Assembly (NCBI GenBank): GCA_907164885.2
Contig: OU015497.1
Location: 65,613,577-65,677,576 of the forward strand
From: Dolomedes plantarius
Taxonomy: Eukaryota; Arthropoda; Arachnida; Araneae; Dolomedidae
DNA length: 64,000 nt
Direction: 5' to 3'
The position numbers were made by a program, and so were the translations under genes. Shown here piece by piece: positions 25,781 through 37,501 of this stretch (positions are counted from its first letter, which is position 1; every line of letters starts with the position of its first letter). The notes under the pieces were generated by a model. It saw only the letters and a program-made list of their open reading frames with translations. It had not been told where the DNA came from and did not search any database.

Positions 25781-26990
25781 CTATTAGGAGATGTGTATCT
25801 ATACAAGCCACACATCGAGCCGTCATACTATTAAAGAGGATGTAGATAAATGCTTGTGGCAACAAATCCCATTATTATAAAAGCATGGATTTTAACAAAT
25901 GGAAGGGTCTGAATTGGGGGGGGGGGGGAGGTTTTCATACAATGTCTCTTACTAGACTCTTCGAAACATGCTCTATAGCAGGGGTGGCCAACAAATGGAT
26001 CGCGATCGACCGGTCGATCTTCGACATGATTTTGGTCGATCGCGAGCCATAATTTTTTGAAAAATTATAGATTATAATAGTTATATAGAGAGGCTCATTT
26101 TTATGAAAATAGCAACTAGTCGATCGCCGAATAAACAATTCATGAAAAAGTCGATCGTTGACTTAAAAAAGTTGGCCACCCCTGCTCTATAGGATTTAGG
26201 TCTTGAGACATCGCTAGTCAGTCCATATGACGAATATTGTTTTCCTTTCAGGAACCGTTTATAAGGCAAGCTCTTTTCGGTCTCGCATTATCGTCCATAC
26301 AAAAAGCCTGGACCGTCAACTCTCGGGAAGATTTTACATATGCTTCAATTACCGTATCCCTATACCGCTGTGCGATGACACTGCCCGCATCGAAAACGTG
26401 CAGCGTTGTAAGACTGCCCAACAGGATGCCGTCCCATACAAAGTCTGCCCTACCACAAAAGGGTTCGATTCCCTTGTTTGGAAGGATGATGTCTGGCCCC
26501 TTGCTGTCTCCATATGAAGACTCATGAAAAATTACTTTTTGTACTGAATCTGGACTCATCTGGGAAATTAACACACATCCAGTGTTATTGTGTCTAAGAA
26601 TGACGTAGTCGGCTGCCCGACAAACGTCTCTCTTGTGCGATATGGTCAAAAGGGAACACACCAGTAGTGTGTACACACCACGGGCGAAAGGCCCTTTTCT
26701 GCTAGGCTTCTGTATACAGTTTGCCTGGAAATTGTTGATCCAGACCCAGCAGAAGGATCCATATATAGCATCTCAATGTCTCTCTAGCCATAATCTGCCG
26801 TCGCTTATTTAATGCTATGTAATGATCCTGGACAGGTGTCGTTGCCCTTAACGGACTTCGCCGGGCCTCCTGATCATGATCATCCTTGTTTGGAATTGAT
26901 GACATAATCTGGATACCACTTTGGGGGAGCACTTATAGCCATCGAGTCACCTCGGCTTCAGACTAGCCGGCTTCAAGCTTGCCGTTATTT
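25781..26990 (-). pseudogene. Tc1-like transposase, frameshifted and split by a hAT MITE
   Basis: On the minus strand, fragments in several frames align as a Tc1-like transposase. Order: VVSRLCHQFQTR (helix-turn-helix, about 26890), ATTPVQDHYIALNKRRQIMA (about 26840), a DESRFSTKS-like first Asp motif (about 26545), HVFDAGSVIAQRYRDTVIEA, FCMDDNARPKRA (second Asp), then at about 26230-26185 and resuming at about 25978 the motif DLNPIEHV, and near the end WDLLPQAFIYILFNSMTARC. A 206 bp hAT element (25979-26184) sits inside the Pro-Ile-Glu codons of the last catalytic motif. Several stops and frameshifts are present outside the insert as well. A run of C/G at 25916-25928 lies just after the catalytic motif. 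It is dead; its TIRs were not found. Confidence 0.85.
25979..26184. mobile_element. hAT MITE (206 bp) with perfect 8 bp target duplication
   Basis: It starts CAGGGGTGGCCAAC and ends GTTGGCCACCCCTG, a perfect 14 bp TIR. CTCTATAG occurs on both sides (25971-25978 and 26185-26192), an exact 8 bp duplication as expected for hAT transposition. The interior is rich in GATCG motifs (GATCGCGATCGACCGGTCGA). Non-coding. The perfect duplication and TIRs mark it as younger than the Tc1-like gene it interrupts. Confidence 0.95.
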
Positions 26991-29900
26991 CTCCAGCTCA
27001 GTGAGTCCACTAAACAATTATGAAAAGTCATTCGTCCTGAAATCAATCAATCTTGGGGTGTTCAATGCAAGAATCACTCTATGCTGACAAAACATCCTAG
27101 GTGTTGAAACGGTCTGTTTCATGTTCTGATGCCAAACTTACGCTAAACACCGTTGAATCAAAACTGGATGCTTATGTTACCCCTTCTCCAAAATATAAAA
27201 TGTAAACATTTTATCAATTTTACTGATAGCTATTTTGAGTTATTATCATAAACATGTTTGTGACATTAATTTTGGACACCTGTTGATGTACACAAATAAT
27301 CAGCTCAAGTTTGTAACGTTTTATTAAAATTTCTTGCTATTTATCTATTTCTATCAAAAATAATGTCTACCTGACAAGGAAGGGGGTGGGTAATTATTTT
27401 ATCTAGATTCGATATAAAACTAGTAATTGTGCTAAACATCCATTACGCATTATAGTTAAATTGGTAAAAATCCAACCATTTTGATGTTCTAATGTCAATA
27501 GTGGTAAATAATTTGGAGTGATAAAAGTAATCTCTCAAATATAAGAAATGTTTAAGCATTTTCTCTGAGGATTATTAAGAAAATACTGAACCTAATTACG
27601 AAGAACGATTTTCAATAGAAACAGTAAAATGTTAATTGGCTTAATAATTAACAGCTGGGCTTAAAAATTAGCAGCATAACTAGTAAAATTTACATTACGA
27701 TGCTAATACCTAAATCAAATACGTAATCACAAGAGAGCACAAACTTCATAAAGTAGTGTGTTATTTTTCAATGTTGTAACATTTGTAGATACTTGGGTGT
27801 AAGTTTTCAAGAAATAAGCTTGTATGCTTCATTCATATCTCATTATATGAATAAATCGCTAAAGAGTGTCAGTAAAAGAGATAGTAAGGTGACACTTAAC
27901 TACACTTTTGGCACAATATTCTTTGAATGAGTCAGTTTAATTAAAAGTATCAAACATTATTTATTAAATATTTCTTAAACATTATTTAGACAATATTTAT
28001 TAAATATTAATTGTTATTTTAGGAAATAATTAATCAGAGTTATCGCGAAAAATGTTAAAATAACGAGTACCTTTTGTTTTCCAGTGAGAAATCATGCATT
28101 TTTTGCAATATTTTGCCTCTGAAAGCTCCTTTGCATGTATAAACTTATAATTTGTAATTAAACCACAATATGCGAAATCGAATCCTAATTTTTTTGTTTA
28201 AAAAAATTCGTCTCTTCATTTGTGGATATAAATAGGCTCTAAAAAAAACATTTATACACTAACATTTATTTTATTACATATTTGCACATTTTTATTTCTT
28301 ATTATTAGTTTGTTCATAAAACACTTACTACAAACATAAAGAATATTTTACTTTCACGTTATTATATAAAAATTCTCTATTAAAAGATAAAAAAGTTTTT
28401 TGTTGCATTAAATTTAAATTTAAAATATTCTTAATTTTTTAACCATCTAATAGTTATGCACTGTTTTTTTATGAATAGTTAGTTATTGTGCTCCATAAAA
28501 ACACCATAAATGCCATAAATAAAAACTCACTTTTAATAACATATTCTTTTTTAACATTCTAGGTTATTTTTATCCGCTGCATACTGGCAACTTAAATTCA
28601 ATATTGCACTTAACCACTTGTAAACTGTTTTAATTCCGTACACTCATTAAAAAACTATTTTCCACATTTGAAGTGAACACAAAACCTGATACAGCTGAGT
28701 TTTTAAAAGAAAAGAAATAATTAATAAACAAATGGAAAACACTTTTAGTGGAAAAAAGAAAAAAAATGTAATAAAATGTATTAAAATATTTTCCAATTAT
28801 TTTTTTTTCTCGCATGGCAACTAATACTGCTGCTGTGACTCCTTTTAAAACAATTAAGCTCTCTCTCTCTTGTTTATTGCCTGCTTTAAAAAAAAGTACT
28901 AGAAAAGTATTCACGCATTTTCTGGAGGCAATTACAACGTCAGTGAAGTTATTTTCTTTATTTATTTATAATTTTTTTCGTGAAATTGTAAAAATATATT
29001 TTTTGAAAAACCTGTGAGAATGTTAGTTTTTCATCCTTTTAAAGAAAAAAAAACATTGCCTTAAATAAATGAGTTTAAAGCCATTTTTAGGATCGATAAA
29101 AATCTATTTTTAAGCAATTTCGTTAATTGTGTTTTAACGAATACATTAATTATTAAAAAGTTAATATCCCAAATACTGCTAGTGCGACTGGAAAAAAAAG
29201 CAATGCTTTATCATTATGAAATCTGTATTTAATGAATTCATAATATTTTTTTGTGTGCATTCTGTCAGCCTCTTTAAAAGTTATTTGTTAAGTAGTTACA
29301 ATCATGAATAGTTTATACCACTGTTATCTTAACTGCTTGAATTACCTTATGATGTGTTTCACTATCAAATATTTAAAAAGTAATTACTAATTTCTAGACA
29401 TAATGTGACATGTGTGCTTGGGTACGAGCTGTTTGTCGTGAATAATTCATGTTTGCTCCCATGTTTCGCCCAAATTAAAACTAAGTTAAACTCGTTTAAT
29501 TAAATATTTCAATACATTCCATTATTAATAATTTAAATATTGGATATTCTGGTCGTAAATTCTAATTGTAAATTCCGAAATCCAATGCAGCCTTTTTTTT
29601 TTCAGGAGATGAATCAAAGAACAAGTATATTGTAAGCAAACACAGGCAAAATGGCACCCAGAATCCAAAGATGGTTGCCATTCCACAGCACTGAACTTAA
29701 TAACATGAGAAATAAGAATGGAAAATATGAGGAGATTTCTTTTTAACGGAAGTTAAAGGTATGATTCTTCTTTCAAATTCTATTTTTGGCGTTTCAAACT
29801 TTAAGATCTTATTTCCAGGAGCGCAGTCCTGAACTCCTTTAAACACTGTCCTTTGCTTTCAACGTTTTTTTAATCTTTTTAAAGTAGGATCTATTTGTAA

Positions 29901-32097
29901 AAAAAAGTTGATTATCAAAAGTTATTTTATTTTTTGAAAAAATATCCATCATAGATAAACTTTAAAGTGAGACATACCGTAAAATTTTAAATATCATTCT
30001 GAAATAAAAACATAATGCAGTGGTATTAATCTATATATGCCTTTGAAATATAATGAGGTAATTATAAATCACTAAGGTTAGAAAAACTCGATTGAATTAG
30101 AGGGACTGTAACTGAGTTTTGTTTCAAATGAGATATCGTTGAAAATTAGACCGCATCAGTGATATTGTCAAACACAACAAAATATGGCTAGAAAACAAGG
30201 AAATTGTGAAAAAAAAAACTTGGTAACATTTCAGACATTACATCGATTGTTCAGACAATGTAATCTCTCCTTTGCGGATCACAGAATCTGTAGAAAAGAT
30301 AAATATACTTACATACACCAATATAAAAGTTAAATTAGACATGGCAAATCTATAATTTTTTCAATGTTTAGGACAGTAGAAATTGCAAATTATTAGACAT
30401 CTAATTAGCCATGTTGGATGAATAAATCAATGTAAAAATCATAAGAAAAATTAGCTCGAATGCACATCGGGGGACGTGATATATAGTGTTAAATTTATCA
30501 AGTTAATTGATATATTCTACTCTAGTTGCATAAGTAAGTTTCAAGACAATATTTATTATTAGAAGTATTTTACTATATTAAAACTTTATATGCTGACTGG
30601 CTAAAGAGCTGTATGCAAGCAATTTAAACTAACATATTGATGATAAATAAAAATCAAGCTGAAAACATAGAAGTATAACATCAATGTTTTGCTAAATAAT
30701 TTTTGAGTAAATAAACAATTTATTTGAAAGATAATATGATTTTCGATAGTATTCTAAGAATGCTAAATCAATTCTAAAATTAATGTTTTTGAAGTTTTGT
30801 GAACGTAGGAACAAGCTACAAGTATATGTTCGATTAATGTGTTTTGAATTACTATCGGGTTCACATACAACTAGCAAGGGGATCTTACTAGCTGCTAAAA
30901 ATAAATAGTGAAACAAAGCATTATGGATTTTGAAGTGACTGATAAAATTTCCAACGAAGTTATTATGAAATATATAATAATAGCATTAAGCATATTGTTG
31001 CTCTAATGATATGTGCTTTTTTAATTGTTTATATTTTATACCTGTAAATATAAATATACCTATATACACATAGACATACATATATAGTGACATACCTGTT
31101 GATTCAAACATTTTCTTCTTTCAACAGACATTTTTAATAAACCAAAAAGAAATCACATCAGGAGTCAATGTAATTAAATCAGGAACACTTACCTGAAAAT
31201 AAAGAACTTACATTAAAACAACATAAATTAATTTGTTATATATATATATATATATATAATAAATTACTTAACACATATATTTTTATGAAATAAAGATATT
31301 ATGAAATAAAGATACTGTGAAATAGAGATCTTTCAAAGAAATTTAGAGTCATATCATTATTTCCTCTCTATGCATGAATTATTTTTAATACAGAAAATAC
31401 AAGGAAAGTTAAAAGCAAAATGATATACTGACTATTCTCAGAATGAATTAATAGATAAGAAGGTCGATATATAGAGAATAAACAATGTCATTAAAAGTAT
31501 GTCGTATCTGTAACCAACACAGATAACAGCTATGAGTATTTTGTTGCAAATAATTGTGACTGTCCAAGCATCAAGTATTGGGGGTTCTTTATGTAATTGC
31601 AGAAACAGTATCTGAGGTTTACGTTGCATACCAAAAGATACATAAAATCATGACATATTTTCTGCTATATATATAGACAAAAGAGGGATATAATCTCTCA
31701 TCATTACACACTTTTCATGAAAAAGAAATGTTAGAATTTTCTGTTAATGCATCGAAGAAAATTTATGCATATATGGAAAATTATCTGAGTGAAATTAGCG
31801 ATATCATAATAAAAATCATTCAAAATTTAACTCGAAAAGTATCTGGCGTTAATACTTGCAAATATAAAGTGAATGCTACTCTGTAATACCAATTGAAAAA
31901 CATTGCAAAATATATTTGCCGTTTGAGTTATACTTTATAAAATAGGTAGGTTAAAATGTTCTTTCGTATTCAATAACTCATAAATTTCCTTTATACACAT
32001 TAACACATTCTTTTTGAAACACAAACTATGCCTATGCCAATTAAGTTTTTAATACCATACAATTCAATAAAGTTTAAAGTTCATATATAGAACTCTT
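26991..32097. other. Long AT-rich spacer, nothing recognised
   Basis: About 5.1 kb without a supported gene. There is a short (TA)n at 31239-31258. Small ORFs on either strand (for example 28630-28914, 30692-30916) have low-complexity composition and no motifs. Confidence 0.5.
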
Positions 32098-32098
32098 A

Positions 32099-32276
32099 GG
32101 GACTGTTCACATAGGAGTCCGGTTGCGGAAGCGTTAAAGTAATGCAATATATTTAACCAATGGCAAACCTCCAAACGTTAGCAACGAAATTTTTAACGCC
32201 TGTGATTGGTTTATTTCCGTCTCAGCGCAATCTTTTTTTTACACTTCCGCTACCGGACTTCTATGTGAACAGGCCC
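32099..32276. mobile_element. MITE with ~36 bp TIRs, possibly PIF/Harbinger-type
   Basis: GGGACTGTTCACATAGGAGT at the left matches the reverse complement of the right end, GGGCCTGTTCACATAGAAGT. The match continues for about 36 bp (CCGGTTGCGGAAGCG versus CCGGTAGCGGAAGTG). Flanks are TTA on the left and TTT on the right, compatible with a 3 bp TWA-like duplication of PIF/Harbinger elements, whose ends often begin GGGCCTGTT. The class assignment is tentative; the inverted repeat itself is clear. Non-coding. Confidence 0.75.
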
Positions 32277-33563
32277 TTTGCATCTGTAAGACCTACTTCA
32301 GTATAGTAATTTATATAAGGGCTTTTCTACGAACAGCAACTCTTACGAACAGCTTCTCTTACAAACAACAACAATTTTTTCTTGTTTTCCAAGTTATTTT
32401 CCTAATTTTGATTTCAAAACTTGTCTCTGTTAGAAAGGTACGGATATCTTTAAACACTCCTTTGAATATTTTTCAACAATTTCGAGTAATGTAAGGGTCT
32501 ATAAATAATTTTAATGGAAGATAGTATTATAAACGAATCCTACAGAAATACTCGTATTTCTTTAGGGAATTCACCAAATAATTGCATGACGGATTTTTAA
32601 GTGGAAAATTACTATTGCATTTTGTTTCTTAATTAATTTACACCTGGAAGAGTACTTTATGTATAAATAATGTTAGATATGAGATTTAAGGGAATTTTAA
32701 AGCAAATTCCCAAAATACAAATTCACTTCGGGCCTGATGTCAGCTTTTCCTCCATTATACTCAACCTCATGCAGACCATTTAGTTCCTCTAGCAAATATA
32801 AAAAGTCAGTTTACGAAATTAAAGGAATTAACAGTCCACAAGCGAGACTTAAGCATTTTTATACATACATATAAATGGCATGTTCATAACACTAGACTGT
32901 AGACCACATTTCATGTTTAAATTCAAAATATACGAAATAAGTTATCTGCACATCAAAAACTCTTGTGATATTTCCAGTTATTTTTTAAAATAAAACAGTA
33001 AATTTCTGCCCAAATTTTTCGGAGAAATTTATCTCTCGAGAAATCATATAACTTGTAAACAATCTAAAACAGAGAATTTATTAAAAAAAAGAAACTTTTT
33101 TTTTGCACAGCATTTTAAATTTTCCAAGTAACTACGCTGTGATCATAACTTAACGTGGATTCAAGGGAAACGAAAAAAAGATAACATGAATCGCTTTAAA
33201 TTGTTTCAAGTCTCTATTCTATTGTTTACTTTAACGATCCCACTGGACTAATTGGAATATATTTTCCCCAAAATATGTACTGCCATAAATCAACAGTTTT
33301 ATATGTTTCTAAGGAAAATAATTTAAGCAAAAAGAGAAAACATAAAAGTAAGATGCTGCATGGAAATTACGAAATACACAGTTTAAGGCAAAAATAATTA
33401 TTCCAGGAAGTTACGGGCTCCCCGCATACGCGGCTCGTTAACAAAAGCATATTTAACTAGAAATCCCATGGAATTATCAAGCACTTTAATGAAGAAAAGT
33501 GCAAATATGCTGTCGAATTCTTAATATATATGTATTTTTACATACACAGAAAAACCCCGGACA

Positions 33564-33566
<3 letters not shown>
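32277..33566. other. AT-rich spacer, nothing recognised
   Basis: No gene or transposon end supported. Confidence 0.5.

Positions 33567-33595
<29 letters not shown>
33567..33595. repeat. (TA)n microsatellite
   Basis: About 14 TA repeats ending at the left TIR of the adjoining MITE. Confidence 0.95.
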
Positions 33596-33598
<3 letters not shown>

Positions 33599-33773
33599 TG
33601 AAACTTCTCTAGCTGGCCACTCCCCTTAACGGCCATATTTGGTTCTAAACCGTTTCAGGACTCAACAGCGCCAATGTCATGGAAGATATCTCTTTTCGAC
33701 GCCTCCCCCCCCACATAAAACGACCACTTTTTTTTTCGGAAACATTACTAGTCGTCACAGAGAAGTTTCACTG
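33596..33773. mobile_element. Tc1/mariner-type MITE (178 bp) within (TA)n
   Basis: It begins CAGTGAAACTTCTCT and ends AGAGAAGTTTCACTG, a perfect 15 bp TIR, with TA tracts on both sides. The inner part has TGGCCACTCCCCTTAACGGC, shared with the shorter element at 39689, so they are one family. Non-coding. Confidence 0.9.
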
Positions 33774-35342
33774 TATATATATATAATATTTACAAATGCT
33801 TTGTACAATATATTTAACAAGCTTTCATTTTTCGATCTCAATAAATAAATTTATCCATTCAAACTTTTTTCTTTCACTCTGCTTAATGAAAAAGAATGTT
33901 ATTTTACTGGAATAATCACAGTAAAATGGAATTTTGAATATTTTTTTAGGCACCGCATAGAATGTTTATACTAATATAATATACTTTGTTAGTTCAACTT
34001 ATGTTAAGTATATCTCAATATTTTTTTGTGTATTTTCAGGGAAATGTGATTCCGTGCATGAATCAGATAAATGTCAGGGATTTTAAAATATTCATATGTG
34101 TACCAGTAACGATGAGCTACTCATATATTCTGTGCTCCCGATTTCTACAGTGTTACATTTTATCTCCAAGCAACGTGATTGAAAACGTAAATAGAAAAAA
34201 AGAAATATAGACAAACAAACCAGCTATCGTAGAAAAAAGTCTCCATTTTTATGGGGTGGTCAAGAAAAAAAAAAGTTATTGAAGTGCAATATTTATTATG
34301 AAAAGGCATGAAAGATACAAACTATGCATTTTAAATACATTTGTTTCCTTTTAATTTTTTTAACCTAGTATAGAAACGAAACCAGTGGTATGTCATTCAC
34401 AGTACATATTTATCAACACATGAACAAATCAATTTTGTTGAGGTTTTCAAAACTTTTGAAATTTTTTTCCGTCCACTGGTCCCAGCGGTACCAATTTAGA
34501 ATAAAAACATTTATGCATTCCTATTATTCGTATATTCAGAGCTCTAAAAATGTTCTCTTGCAGTATTATTAAACATTAATTTTGTTTCAGGATTAACTTA
34601 AAATCCCAAGATTTTCGAGTCGCCATGTTTTTCGCATCCTAGAATATTTCACATCAATTTTTGATGACTTAAGCCTCTTTATGACCTTAACTTGTAATTT
34701 AGACAGCCTAATGTGTCTCAGAGAGACTGCACAAACTTTGAGTATTTTTCGTAGTCACTAAATTTGGTAATATGCTAGTATAACGAGCTTTTCTTTATAC
34801 TTTAACGAGTTTTTATAATCTTTCTGCATTTTGTAACACAACTTTCTGACTTTCAGATATATGTTCCGGGCTCTTCTAAAGTATATTTTAATCTTTGGTT
34901 TAATCTGAAACTCCAAGACAATCACATAAATTATATTATTTTAAAAGCCACTGCAGCGTAAAGAAAAGATTTGACGTCATTTCATCAAACCACTTTAGTC
35001 TGTTTTTTAAAAAATATTACTCCACACCCTTTCATCCTCTGTTTGCAATATTTTATTTTTTAAAGTTTTTTTTTTCCTCTTTTAATTGTCAATGCACTTC
35101 AAAAGGTACAAAAGCTCTGTCTTTGAAAAGCTTTGTCTTCAAGAAACATCCATCAAAATTAAAGAACTAAGAGCTCCCGCAGTTATTGCGGTAGTAACAA
35201 CAGTTTTAATATCGGCTAACTATCGGTTAAATATCCCGTAAATTTCGGCTGTGTACCTGATAAAAATGTGCACGTTGTCGGTTAAAAAATTTCGGCTTAT
35301 TTTCGTATCCAAAGATGTTCATATTAAAGTATAGTAACGAAA

Positions 35343-35344
<2 letters not shown>
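33774..35344. other. AT-rich spacer, nothing recognised
   Basis: No supported gene. Small ORFs near 33986 and 34390 carry no motif. Confidence 0.5.
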
Positions 35345-35414
<70 letters not shown>

Positions 35415-35472
35415 ATGTGTGTGTGTCTGTCTGTCTGTCTGTCTGCCTGTCTGTCTATTTATTTATTTATAT
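35345..35472. repeat. (TA)n(TG)n(TCTG)n(TTTA)n compound microsatellite
   Basis: TA repeats pass into TG, then TCTG/CCTG, then TTTA. Each step differs by one base change, consistent with slippage spreading point mutations. Confidence 0.96.
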
Positions 35473-36516
35473 AATTGCATTATTACTATGTACGAGACTG
35501 CAAATTATCCGAATAAACATACTATTTTCTTTCCTGTATGCAAGCACAAACAAAAGTTGTCATCATCCAGTGATTATTATGCACTAATTTGTATTTACAG
35601 CTAAATTGCGTAATAATACTTCACCATAACAATCATATATAACAAATTAACTTTACATATATTTCCCTATATGCACTCCCCTCTGTCCGTCCTTAATCCA
35701 AGATGAATTACATCCTAAAACTTCGCAAACACTGCAGCGAGACATATCTTCCAATTCAGAATGAATGTTTTTTATTTTAGTTTTTACTCTGATGCGCCAT
35801 ACTACTCGTCTTCACTACTCTATTTCCTTTTTTTAAACCCCAACGCCCATTAGTGAGAAAAAATGAATGACTTTTAGACATTTGGTTTCAACGCCCCATG
35901 TCCTCCGGACATACATTTATTTATTTATTTTTTCTGAGTGAAGTAATTTGAAACATGAATGCTCCCTTTGTATGATCGCGAACACACATCGTTATGTGTC
36001 AAGAAAAGTGTCTCCACCAAAATTGTGCTATTTTTCTAGTAGGACATATCAAATATTTCTGTCTACAACGAGCGTAGTACTGCACTTAATCAAAATGTAA
36101 CTCGTATCGTAGTGTAATGGGAATAGTTTTTCATGCATAATTTAAGCATTGCCTCGTCACCAATTCTCAAACAAATAGATATTTTTAAAATATATTTACG
36201 AACCTAAATTGCTTCACTAATATTAAATTAGATAATATATTGGAACTGACAAAGTTAAATCACTCATATTTATTACGATACAAATTAGGTGATCTACACT
36301 TTTGAATTCAGATAAATATCGAGATACCAGGTACATATCTATGCATATTATTTTGTTTATACTTCTAATGTATTTTGAGTATACCTTTCTCCTTAGTCCA
36401 TCCATTTTACTGTAAATAAGAAGATATATTTTTATGTAACTGGTTGAAAAGATAATTTTCCCTATCCGCACATAAATATAAACCGGAGATGCACGTTTAT
36501 ACATACACACATACAC
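35473..36516. other. AT-rich spacer, nothing recognised
   Basis: No gene supported. Confidence 0.5.
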
Positions 36517-36517
36517 G

Positions 36518-36553
<36 letters not shown>

Positions 36554-36562
36554 GGGGGGGGG
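36517..36562. repeat. (TA)n(TG)n(G)n microsatellite
   Basis: TA repeats, then TG repeats, then a run of about 11 G. Confidence 0.93.
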
Positions 36563-36908
36563 GAATCTGGAGATGCCGCTACCTATCACATTTCCGCTCC
36601 TTGAGTACAGGAAAAGATCCCGGATGATCTCTGTGATTTTAGCTTAAGGCTAACGCCTGGAGAGACGGTTAGGCCTACTACAGTAGAAAGTTCCCCACGT
36701 GACGGAAATCTGAGTGGCTTCGGGAAGTTCAAGATCGTTGAGTACTTGACAGCACTGCAGTATCATCTGTCTCCTTAGAGGTTAACTATTATATGCTACA
36801 TATTATTTCTGTTGTCAACTTAATAAATAATTGTTATTATCATTAATGAAAGACTGATTGTGGGGTAACCTGAGTCCTGTGTCAATAGTGAGGTGACAGA
36901 TTGTTACA
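36563..36908 (+). other. LTR-like or 3'-end-like segment between two microsatellites
   Basis: A segment with more balanced composition than its surroundings contains a polyadenylation signal (AATAAA, 36822-36827), a downstream GT-rich stretch (GATTGTGGGG) and an LTR-like 3' boundary TGTTACA at 36908. Immediately outside, at 36928-36955, is a perfect 10 bp hairpin. No matching second LTR is seen in the window and no target duplication is visible, because the left side dissolves into a microsatellite. A solo LTR is one reading; a gene 3' end is another. Confidence 0.3.
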
Positions 36909-36927
36909 TCAAACGACTCGTCAAGCT

Positions 36928-36955
36928 GATCTAAAGGTAGTAACCCCTTTAGATC
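36928..36955. repeat. Perfect 10 bp inverted repeat
   Basis: GATCTAAAGG, an 8 base loop (TAGTAACC), then CCTTTAGATC. It lies directly next to the (TA)n tract at 36961. Confidence 0.8.
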
Positions 36956-36960
36956 CAGTA

Positions 36961-36992
<32 letters not shown>
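36961..36992. repeat. (TA)n microsatellite
   Basis: About 16 TA repeats. Confidence 0.95.
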
Positions 36993-36996
<4 letters not shown>

Positions 36997-37356
36997 ATCA
37001 AATTTTAAACATCCAAACTATCACTCTCTAAGAAATAAGAACTTTTCCTAACAATATCCCGTTCTTGTCTGCTTTTGTATTACCATGTTATTTAAATATT
37101 TGCGCTAGGCAATAGAGTTCGCGCTTCTACCATATCTAAGCATAAATATAAACATAAACATCGGGTGATGTCCAACGAAAAATAGCAAAAGCTGAGATAT
37201 CCGAAACTGAAATTGTTCAAGCCTTGAAAAATAAAGCGCCTAGAATAGAAAATGAATTTCAATAAATCACATGGAAACTATGAGAGGCATTGGTTAATTT
37301 AAAAGGACTTTTTTAAAGCTCGCATTTATAAATTGCATTTCATATATATATATATA
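36993..37356. other. Spacer ending in a short (TA)n
   Basis: No gene. The last 16 bases are TA repeats touching the next transposon. Confidence 0.5.
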
Positions 37357-37501
37357 CTGAAGTGCCATTGAATTAGGGATAGCAAAGCCTATGCAAATTG
37401 TGTACAGCTGTGCATCATGTATCCGCAAGTGAGGGCGCTGTTGTAACTGCATATATAGAGCGTACTGTGGTTGTTCTGAATTAGTTGTTGGAATTGCCAG
37501 T

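Noticed and set aside
26227..26527. Two 96-codon plus-strand ORFs
   Set aside because: They are antisense shadows of the minus-strand Tc1-like transposase pseudogene.
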